DNA from: Lysobacterales bacterium UBA5700 | Lineage (GTDB): Bacteria; Pseudomonadota; Gammaproteobacteria; Xanthomonadales; Xanthomonadaceae | Length of the DNA stretch: 11,203 bases | Direction of reading: 5' to 3' | Assembly (NCBI GenBank): GCA_002420085.1 | Contig: DIHI01000123.1 | Coordinates: 1-11,203 of the forward strand | Part shown: positions 5,198-11,203 of the stretch, piece by piece | Layout: the number at the start of each line of letters is the position of its first letter | Position numbering within the stretch: position 1 is the first letter of the stretch | The notes under the pieces: generated by a model | What the model was told of the DNA's origin: nothing | Seen by the model: the letters and a program-made list of their open reading frames with translations, nothing else | Database searches by the model: none | Made by a program: the position numbers and the translations under genes

Positions 5198-7569
5198 GGC
5201 GACTGCCGCCCCTGTCGATGAAGCTTGGCCGTGATCTGCTGCGGTTGCGCGCGCAGGCATTGTCGGCGGCCCTGCTGCTGGCGCTCGGGGTGAGCCTGCT
5301 GGTGGCGACCCTGGGCACCCGTGTGTCGTTGGAGCAGGCACGCGATGACTACTACCTCGCCCAGCGGCTGGCCGATCTGCACCTGCCACTGGTGCGGGCG
5401 CCGCAGGCGATGGCGGCACGGGTGGCCGCCATTCCGGGGGTCGAGGCGCTGGAGGCACGCCTGGCGGTGCCGGGCCTGCTCAGTCTGCCCGATGTGGTCG
5501 AGCCGCTTGGCGCCCGTCTGCTGTCGTTGGATGACCCCGAATCCACGGCCGTCAATCGGCCCTGGCTGACCGCCGGACGCTGGCCGGAGGGCGGCGCATC
5601 GGCGCGCGAGGCGGTGCTCAATGATGCCTTTGCCGAGGCACGCGGCCTTCGGCCCGGTGCCTGGTTGGAGGTCACGGTGCGCGGCTCGCGCGAGCGGGTG
5701 CAGGTGGTCGGCATCGCCAACTCGCCGGAGTTCGTGTTCATCAGCCCGCCGGGCGAATTGATGCCGATCCCCGAACGCTTCGCCGTGCTGTGGCTGCCAC
5801 GTGCGGCACTGGAGGCAGCCGCCGGCCTGCAAGGGGCGTTCAACGAGGTGGTGCTGCGCCTGGGCGAAGGGGTCCGTGCCGAGCCGGTGGCGATCGAACT
5901 GGAGCGTCTGCTGGCCCGCTACGGTGCCGGACGGGCGCTGGATCGCTCGCGAATTCCTTCGGCACGCTTCCTCGATCAGGAACTCGATCAACTCGGCACC
6001 CTCGCCAGTGTGCTGCCTCCGGCCTTTCTCGCCGTGGCCGCCTTCCTGCTCAATCTGACCCTCACCCGCCTGGTCGAGGCCGAGCGCGCCACCCTTGGTC
6101 TGTTGAAGGCATTCGGATTGCGCGGTCGGGAAGTGGTCGCGGGTTATCTCGGCTTCGCGCTGGTGGTGAGCGGGGTGGGCGTGCTGCTCGGGTTGCTGAG
6201 CGGCAGTTGGCTGGGACGGGAGCTCTGTGCCCTGTATCTGGAGATCTACCGATTGCCGTCATTGGTCTACCGGGTGCCACCGACGATTGCCCTGCTGGCG
6301 ATCGTCGTGGGCCTGGGGGCGGCCGTGCTCGGCAGCGGCATGGCCCTGCGTCGGGTAATGGCGCTGCGGCCGGCCGAGGCGCTGGCGCCGCCGCCACCCC
6401 CGGCGTTTCGGCACGGCAGTGGCCCGCTGGCCCATGCCACACGCGGCTTCGATCCACTTACGCGGGTGGTGCTGCGGCGGCTGTTGGGCTATCCGCGCCG
6501 GGCGCTGACCACGGTGATCGGCCTGAGTGCGGCCCTGGTGCTGCTGGTGCTGTCGATGCAGGCGCCGATGTCGATCGATCGCCTGTTGCAGCTCAGCTTC
6601 GGCGAAGCCAAGCGCCAGCAACGCACGGTGACCCTGGCCGAGCCGGCGGGTCCGGCCGCGCTGCACGCACTCGCCCGATTGCCGGGGGTAGAACAGGCCG
6701 AGCCCTTCCTGGCGCTCGATGCGGTGTTCCGCCATGACGGTCGGGAAGTCAGCGAGGTGCTGTTCGGCCTGCTGTCCGCGCCCCGGTTCGAGCGGTTGAT
6801 CGATGCCGAGGGCAGGGTGCGGCGGCTGCGCGAGGACGGCCTGATCCTTACGGCGGGCCTGGCTCGCCAGTTGGCGGTGCAGCCCGGTGACAGCGTGCAG
6901 GTGCAGTTCACCAGCGGCCCGCGTCGAGATGCCCGGGTCACCGTGGTCGATGTCATCGAGGTGACGATCGGCAGCAGTGCCTATCTGGAGATCGGCGCGC
7001 TCGGCCGACTGGCCGGCCAGCCGGAGCGGATCAGCGGCGCCCACCTGCGGCTGCGCGGCGGTGCAGCGGATGCTTTCGATCTGGCCGTTCGCGAGACGCC
7101 GATGATCGTCGGCAGCAGCGACATCGAGGCGGCATTCCGTTCGACCCAGCGGACCTTCAAGGAAGGCAGCGGCATGATGACCACCCTGTTCACCGTGTTC
7201 GCCGTGCTGATGGCCGCCGGCATCGCCTTCGCCACCGCGACCGTGATCCTCGGCGAGCAGCGCCGCGACCTGGCCACCCTGCTGGTGCTCGGCTATGGCC
7301 GGCGCGAGGCGAGCTACGTGCTGTTGGCCGAACTGGCCCTGCTGGCCTCGATCGCCCTGCCGATCGGCCTGGTCGCCGGCCATCATTTCGCCAATGCCTT
7401 CCTGCGGGCGATGGCCACCGATCTGTTCACCTTCCCGCCGGTGTTCGAGCCGGGGCTGCACCTCCGGGCTGCATTGATCGCACTCGGTTCAGTGCTGGCT
7501 GCGGCGTTGTGGGTGCGACGCGACATCGACCGCATCGCCCTGGTCGATAGTTTGAAATCCCGTGAGTGA
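5194..7569 (+). CDS. FtsX-family ABC exporter permease (two-module)
   Basis: A 791-residue inner-membrane permease with a duplicated FtsX/MacB-like layout. One helix at about 21-42 is followed by a large periplasmic domain (43-265) and three helices (about 270-290, 317-340, 364-385). A helix at about 438-458 then leads into a second periplasmic domain and three final helices (about 664-686, 708-730, 758-778), making eight in all. The cytoplasmic loops [19 protein letters not shown] and [20 protein letters not shown] are matching copies and mark the FtsX repeats; they probably contact the ATPase. The GTG at 5194 is preferred because it overlaps the ATPase stop (GTGA) and has GGAG 8 nt upstream; an ATG at 5218 would remove eight residues. 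With the ATPase and adaptor it should form a MacAB-like machine acting on a periplasmic or membrane-borne substrate, currently unknown. Confidence 0.92.
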   Translation: MRRLPPLSMKLGRDLLRLRAQALSAALLLALGVSLLVATLGTRVSLEQARDDYYLAQRLADLHLPLVRAPQAMAARVAAIPGVEALEARLAVPGLLSLPDVVEPLGARLLSLDDPESTAVNRPWLTAGRWPEGGASAREAVLNDAFAEARGLRPGAWLEVTVRGSRERVQVVGIANSPEFVFISPPGELMPIPERFAVLWLPRAALEAAAGLQGAFNEVVLRLGEGVRAEPVAIELERLLARYGAGRALDRSRIPSARFLDQELDQLGTLASVLPPAFLAVAAFLLNLTLTRLVEAERATLGLLKAFGLRGREVVAGYLGFALVVSGVGVLLGLLSGSWLGRELCALYLEIYRLPSLVYRVPPTIALLAIVVGLGAAVLGSGMALRRVMALRPAEALAPPPPPAFRHGSGPLAHATRGFDPLTRVVLRRLLGYPRRALTTVIGLSAALVLLVLSMQAPMSIDRLLQLSFGEAKRQQRTVTLAEPAGPAALHALARLPGVEQAEPFLALDAVFRHDGREVSEVLFGLLSAPRFERLIDAEGRVRRLREDGLILTAGLARQLAVQPGDSVQVQFTSGPRRDARVTVVDVIEVTIGSSAYLEIGALGRLAGQPERISGAHLRLRGGAADAFDLAVRETPMIVGSSDIEAAFRSTQRTFKEGSGMMTTLFTVFAVLMAAGIAFATATVILGEQRRDLATLLVLGYGRREASYVLLAELALLASIALPIGLVAGHHFANAFLRAMATDLFTFPPVFEPGLHLRAALIALGSVLAAALWVRRDIDRIALVDSLKSRE

Positions 7570-7573
7570 GCCC

Positions 7574-8740
7574 ATGTCCCTCATATCGAAAAACACGCCC
7601 CGTCGCCGCACCGCAATCGCGTGGCTGATCCTGCTGCTGGCACTGCTGGTGGCCGCCGCCCTGGCGCTGTGGCCACGTCCGCAGGCGTTCGAGATCGCCA
7701 CGGTCGATCGGTCCGCCCTGCGGATCGAACGCAGCGATCGCGGTACCACGCGCTACCGTGAGGTGTATCCGTTGCTGGCACCGGTGCCGGGCACCCTGGA
7801 ACGGATCGTGCTGGAGCCGGGTGACGCACTGACTGCCGGTCAGGCCGTGGCCCACATCCGGCCGCTCACGGCGGTTCCGCTCGATGCCCGCAGTCGGGCG
7901 CTGGCCGAGGCCGATCTGGCCGCCGCGTCGGCGGCATTGCGTCAGGCGCGCGCCGTCGCCGACTCGGCCGGTGATGCCCGCGCGCGGCTGGAGGCGGCCG
8001 CAGGCTCCGCCCTGGTCAGCGAACGCGAATTGACCGTCGCTCGCACCAGCGAAGCAGAGGCGATCGCTGCGGTCGCGGTCGCCCAGGCACGACGACAGCA
8101 GGCCGAGGCGCAACTGGCCATCGCTCATCCCGATGGTCAGGGTCGCTTGACCCTCACCGCGCCGGTCGATGGCGTGTTGCTGCGGCGGGTGGTGCAGGGC
8201 GAGCAGACGGTGGTCGCCGGTCAGTTGCTGGTCGAGATCGGCGACCCGCGCACCCTGGAGGTGGTGGGCGATTTTCTTTCACAGGACGCGGTCGGCTTCA
8301 TCCCCGGCGCGCCAGCGCGCATCGAGGCTTGGGGTGGCCCGCCCCTGGCCGCTACGGTCGAGCGGGTCGAGCCTCTGGGCGAGTTGAAGGTCTCGGCCCT
8401 GGGGGTGGAGGAGCAGCGGGTTCGCGTGATACTTCGCCTCGATCAGCCTCCGGCGGCGCTCGGTCATGGCTATCAGGTCGAGGTGTACATCACCGTGCGT
8501 GCGATCGATGATGCCATGCGGGTGCCGGTCGAATCGCTGCGCCGCGAGGCCGATGGCTGGAGCGTGTGGCAGGTGGTGGATGGCCGGTTGCGCCGGCAAT
8601 CGGTGCAGGTCGGCGACAGCGATGGTCGCTACCGCGAAGTGGTCGCCGGCCTGACCGATGGCGATCAGGTGTTGCGCTTTCCGCCGGCCGGTGAGTTGAC
8701 CGGAGTACGGGTCCGGAGTCCCGATCGCGCGGTTGACTGA
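7574..8740 (+). CDS. Periplasmic adaptor (membrane-fusion) subunit
   Basis: A 388-residue HlyD/MacA-type adaptor. A basic N-terminus and one membrane anchor (about 13-33) are followed by a half-lipoyl segment LAPVPGTLERIVLEPGDALTAG (68-89), an alanine-rich helical hairpin (about 105-182), the second lipoyl half LTAPVDGVLLRRVVQGE (194-210), and beta-barrel and membrane-proximal domains (about 225-380). This order is standard for adaptors that link inner-membrane exporters to a TolC-type channel. No such channel gene is in the window, so a shared TolC is assumed. The ATG at 7574 follows the permease stop by 4 nt; a GTG at 7562, overlapping the permease end, is possible and would add four residues. 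The gene ends the operon, just before a hairpin at 8758-8784. Confidence 0.9.
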   Translation: MSLISKNTPRRRTAIAWLILLLALLVAAALALWPRPQAFEIATVDRSALRIERSDRGTTRYREVYPLLAPVPGTLERIVLEPGDALTAGQAVAHIRPLTAVPLDARSRALAEADLAAASAALRQARAVADSAGDARARLEAAAGSALVSERELTVARTSEAEAIAAVAVAQARRQQAEAQLAIAHPDGQGRLTLTAPVDGVLLRRVVQGEQTVVAGQLLVEIGDPRTLEVVGDFLSQDAVGFIPGAPARIEAWGGPPLAATVERVEPLGELKVSALGVEEQRVRVILRLDQPPAALGHGYQVEVYITVRAIDDAMRVPVESLRREADGWSVWQVVDGRLRRQSVQVGDSDGRYREVVAGLTDGDQVLRFPPAGELTGVRVRSPDRAVD

Positions 8741-8757
8741 GTCGGTCGGGACGGCAT

Positions 8758-8784
8758 CTCGGTCTGGTGCCGAGCCAGACCGAG
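8758..8784 (+). terminator. Hairpin after the exporter operon
   Basis: CTCGGTCTGG (8758-8767) pairs exactly with CCAGACCGAG (8775-8784) around a 7-nt loop, starting 18 bp after the adaptor stop codon. The position and 10-bp GC-rich stem suit a transcription terminator, but no T-run follows. It separates the exporter operon from the receptor gene, which has its own Fur-type control region. Confidence 0.55.
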
Positions 8785-8825
8785 GTCGGGCGGCGGACGC
8801 CGCAGTGCGGCAGGGGTGTTCCCGT

Positions 8826-8851
8826 CTGCCTCCGAATGCTGCCTCCGAATG
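8826..8851. repeat. Perfect tandem duplication, 13 bp x 2
   Basis: CTGCCTCCGAATG occurs at 8826-8838 and 8839-8851 without a gap, ending three bases before the Fur-box-like palindrome. A second near-tandem pair follows downstream: GCCTCGGTCC at 8884-8893 and 8895-8904. These flank the likely promoter of the receptor gene and could be slippage products or affect promoter strength. Confidence 0.75.
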
Positions 8852-8853
8852 CT

Positions 8854-8872
8854 ATTGCGAACGATTCGCATT
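8854..8872. promoter_or_regulatory. Fur-box-like operator upstream of the TonB receptor
   Basis: ATTGCGAACGATTCGCATT contains the exact inverted repeat TGCGAA-CGA-TTCGCA (8856-8870). It resembles the Fur boxes found before TonB-dependent receptors in GC-rich proteobacteria. A weak promoter overlaps it: TTGCGA (8855-8860) as -35 and GAAACT (8878-8883) as -10, 17 bp apart. Binding of Fe-Fur would then repress the receptor under iron-replete conditions. The site is about 148 bp from the start codon at 9021, leaving a long leader. Fur identity is inferred from the motif and the downstream gene. Confidence 0.62.
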
Positions 8873-9020
8873 CATGAGAAACTGCCTCGGTCCGGCCTCG
8901 GTCCAGGATTCCGGCTCGCGATGTCCAGAGCCCGATCTCGCACTGCTGCGCCGGAGGTGGCCAAGCCAACGGGTGTTCCCGTGAGCCAGGCGTTTGTCGA
9001 CTCGAACACGCTCGGATGTC

Positions 9021-11201
9021 ATGAAGAACGAACTTGCCCGCGCACTGGCTGCGTCGCTGTGTACCACCGTCGCCACCATCGGCATCGTGCCGTCGGCCCT
9101 GGGCCAGACGCTGCCCGATCGGTCCACCCTGTCGGCCACTCGGCTGATGGCCGATGCCGACGCGCCCGAGACCCCGGACGGTGACTACACGCGGCCCGTG
9201 CTCACCGACGCGACGACACGGCCGGTGCTCGATCCGATCGTGGTGGTCGCGACCCGCACCGAGCGACCGCGTTTCACCACGCCGGCCGCGATCTCGACGA
9301 TCAGCGCCGAGCAGATCGAGACCCTCCAGCCCTACGGCTTTCAGGACGTGTTCGAGGCCGTGCCAGGGGTGGCGGTGCAGGGTGGGCCGCGACGGATCGC
9401 CGAGGAACCGGCCATTCGCGGCTTCGACGACGAGCGGGTGGCGATCCGCATCGACGGCACCCGGCAGAACTTCAACAAGGCGCATGGCGGTCGGTTCCTG
9501 CTCGATCCAGACCTGATCCAATCCGTGGAAGTGCTGCGCGGCGCCGGTTCGGCGGTCTACGGCAGCGGCGCGCTGGGCGGGGTGTTCGATATCCGCACTC
9601 GCAGCGGACGCGACTTCAGCGGCGGCATCGATGGTCTTGGCGGTCGGGTCCGGGCCGGTTGGCAGGACAATGGCCAGGAATGGCGGGTCTCCGGTCTGCT
9701 CCACGGCCAGCGCAACGACTGGGATGGCCTGGTCGCGCTCGGCCGGCGCGAACTCGGCGAAGACCTGCGCGATGGCGACGACAACCGCATCCTGGCCAGC
9801 CGCGATCGTCTGGCCTGGGCCAGTGCCCGGTTCGGCTGGCAGCCGGGCGAGGATCAGCGCTTCGAGTTGGCCTTCGATCACTTCGACAACCAGGGCATCA
9901 ACCCGAGCAATGCCAATGCGGTCGCCGAGGCCGGCACCCTGGTCGATCGCGACAGCACGCGGCGTCAGGTCCGTGCCTCCTATCGCCTCGCACCCGAGGG
10001 CGTCGATTGGCTCGACCTGCGCGCCACGGTCCATCGCAATGTCGTCGATACCGACGAGTTCCGGCTCGATGATGACCGCCAGGATCGCAGCGACTTCGCC
10101 ACCAATGGCCTCGAACTGGTCAACAGCAGCCGACTTGCCGGCGATGACCGGCGAGCGGTGGTGCTGACCTATGGGGTGGAAGCCTATGCCGACCGCCAGC
10201 GCGGCCAACGCAATGGCGCTGCCCGCCCCCAGTTTCCCGACGCCTCGGCCCGTTACCAGGCCGCGTTCGCACAATTGGAACTGCCGATCGGCTCACGCCT
10301 GAGCCTGATCCCCGGCCTGCGCTGGGATCGTTTCGAGTACGACAGCGCGGGCGGGTTCGCCGATCGCGACGATGACCGGCTGTCGGGACGGGTTGCCGCT
10401 GGCATCGAACTGGCCGCCGACTGGTACGCCTGGGCCGACTGGTCGCGGGCCTTCCGTGCGCCCAGCCTGACCGAACTGTTCGCCGATGGGGTCCACTTCA
10501 CCGTGCCACTGGCGCCGGGGCAGATCGTCATCAATCGTTTCGTGCCGAGCCCGGACCTGGCCGCCGAGCGGCTGGAGCAGGTTCAGGCCGGTCTGCGCTG
10601 GCGCCACCATGGCCTGTTGCAGGCCGACGACCGCGTGCAGGTCGATCTGGTCTACTTCCGCAGCGACGTCGATGATTTCGTCGATCAGGTGGTGACCTTC
10701 ATTTCCGGCCCGCCGCGCTTCGATCCACCGACCCGCACCCTGGTATTTCCCGGCATCACCCGCAACCTCAATGTCGATGCCGTGCTGACGGGTGCCGAAC
10801 TGGAGGCCCGCTACGATGCCGAGCGCTGGTACGCCCAGGCCACCCTCAGCCTGCTCGACAGCCGGCGGCGCGGCGAGGACGTGGGCCTGGCCAGCGTGCA
10901 GCCCGACCGCCTGCGGCTGGTGCTCGGCACCCGCTGGTTGCAGCGCAGCCTGACCCTGGGAGTCGGCCTCACCGCCGCCCGCAGCCGTCGGGATGTGCCG
11001 GCCGAGGCCCTGACCACGCCCGGTCATGGCGAGGTTGACGTCACCCTGGGCTGGCGTCCGCAACAGGGGGCGCTGGCCGGATTCGGGTTCGATCTGGCGC
11101 TCGACAATGCCTTCGACACCGGGTTTCGGTTGCATCCCAATCCCGTATCGCAGCCGGGACGCAGCCTGCGCCTGTCGGTATCGCGGGATTTCAGCCTGTG
11201 A
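9021..11201 (+). CDS. TonB-dependent outer-membrane receptor, heme/hemoglobin type
   Basis: A complete 726-residue receptor. It has a signal peptide (1-28, cleavage likely after ALG), a TonB box within DPIVVVATRT (71-80), a plug domain (about 85-195) and a 22-strand-type barrel to the end (SRDFSL). The plug motifs IRGFDDERVAIRIDGTRQNF, GGRFLLDP and VEVLRGAGSAVYGSGALGGV closely follow the hemoglobin/heme receptor group. In the barrel, FRAP (478-481), H492 in GVHF and SPDL (510-513) correspond to the FRAP/YRAP box, extracellular heme-ligand histidine and NPNL box of heme receptors, though the last is divergent. The role is high-affinity uptake across the outer membrane using TonB-ExbBD energy, with heme or a heme protein the likely ligand. 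The ATG at 9021 is chosen over TTG at 8994 because the signal peptide begins there; its ribosome site is weak. A Fur-type operator upstream fits iron control. Confidence 0.9.
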   Translation: MKNELARALAASLCTTVATIGIVPSALGQTLPDRSTLSATRLMADADAPETPDGDYTRPVLTDATTRPVLDPIVVVATRTERPRFTTPAAISTISAEQIETLQPYGFQDVFEAVPGVAVQGGPRRIAEEPAIRGFDDERVAIRIDGTRQNFNKAHGGRFLLDPDLIQSVEVLRGAGSAVYGSGALGGVFDIRTRSGRDFSGGIDGLGGRVRAGWQDNGQEWRVSGLLHGQRNDWDGLVALGRRELGEDLRDGDDNRILASRDRLAWASARFGWQPGEDQRFELAFDHFDNQGINPSNANAVAEAGTLVDRDSTRRQVRASYRLAPEGVDWLDLRATVHRNVVDTDEFRLDDDRQDRSDFATNGLELVNSSRLAGDDRRAVVLTYGVEAYADRQRGQRNGAARPQFPDASARYQAAFAQLELPIGSRLSLIPGLRWDRFEYDSAGGFADRDDDRLSGRVAAGIELAADWYAWADWSRAFRAPSLTELFADGVHFTVPLAPGQIVINRFVPSPDLAAERLEQVQAGLRWRHHGLLQADDRVQVDLVYFRSDVDDFVDQVVTFISGPPRFDPPTRTLVFPGITRNLNVDAVLTGAELEARYDAERWYAQATLSLLDSRRRGEDVGLASVQPDRLRLVLGTRWLQRSLTLGVGLTAARSRRDVPAEALTTPGHGEVDVTLGWRPQQGALAGFGFDLALDNAFDTGFRLHPNPVSQPGRSLRLSVSRDFSL

Positions 11202-11203
11202 AC

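Noticed and set aside
6259..7461. 400-codon minus-strand open frame inside the permease gene
   Set aside because: It is a GC-driven shadow: histidine- and glutamine-rich composition, no ribosome site, no recognisable motif, and the plus-strand permease is clear throughout.
8874..8984. 36-codon ORF between the Fur-like box and the receptor, considered as a leader peptide
   Set aside because: There is no ribosome site, the ATG lies in the predicted promoter, and the composition is uninformative.
8994..9020. TTG start nine codons upstream of the receptor ATG
   Set aside because: It would put a charged segment in front of a normal signal peptide that begins with MKNELARAL; the ATG at 9021 gives the expected N-terminus.
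8490..10274. 594-codon open frame on the minus strand across the adaptor end and receptor start
   Set aside because: It runs opposite two well-supported genes, spans the terminator and Fur-like site, and shows no domain motif. Long antisense frames are expected in DNA this GC-rich.
1..11203. Search by eye for tRNA, rRNA, CRISPR repeats, integrase or transposase genes
   Set aside because: No regularly spaced repeats, no cloverleaf-like segment and no recombinase motifs were seen. Only short tandem repeats and REP-like hairpins are present.

Overview
The window is a GC-rich stretch of bacterial chromosome (roughly two-thirds G+C by eye, not counted). It carries Gram-negative machinery: a TonB-dependent outer-membrane receptor, a periplasmic adaptor for an ABC exporter, and a Fur-type operator. 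The overall look is that of a GC-rich proteobacterium, probably gammaproteobacterial. That is an impression from protein families, and I cannot name a genus. No rRNA, tRNA, CRISPR array or intact mobile element is visible. Eight of the nine complete genes lie on the + strand and one on the - strand.

Left block (1-3448). A LmrA/YxaF-like TetR repressor (minus, 24-626) faces a small DsrE-family protein with a CxxC motif (1004-1381). Their 377-bp divergent spacer holds a good sigma70-type promoter for dsrE. It also holds two copies of one 16-bp operator-like sequence, one next to each gene, so the repressor probably controls itself and dsrE. After a strong 32-bp hairpin come two tightly linked genes: a two-domain FMN split-barrel protein of the pyridoxamine-phosphate-oxidase superfamily (1588-2520) and a phthalate-dioxygenase-reductase/VanB-type NADH:FMN:[2Fe-2S] reductase (2531-3448). 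They look like the two halves of one electron-transfer module. No oxygenase gene is present to receive the electrons.

Middle (3449-3842). This 394-bp gene-free stretch has small hairpins and a GGGACA-type tandem repeat, resembling dispersed-repeat debris. It ends in two identical-type operator palindromes 21 bp apart; the second runs across the start codon of the next gene.

Right block (3843-11201). A compact operon encodes a second TetR repressor, an MacB/LolD-type ABC ATPase, an eight-helix FtsX-type permease and a membrane-anchored adaptor. Junctions are 5 nt, a 4-nt overlap, and 4 nt. This is a tripartite-exporter set without its own outer-membrane channel. After a hairpin terminator candidate and a Fur-box-like palindrome comes a complete 726-residue TonB-dependent receptor. 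Its features are those of the heme/hemoglobin receptor group: FRAP motif, an intervening histidine, and a divergent NPNL box.

Most interesting reading: a TetR-controlled FtsX-type exporter beside an iron-regulated, heme-type receptor resembles in logic (not demonstrated homology) the TetR-controlled heme exporters of Gram-positive bacteria. An uptake-plus-detoxification role for heme or a metallophore is a testable hypothesis. The paired operators upstream of both TetR genes are the most direct sequence-level findings.
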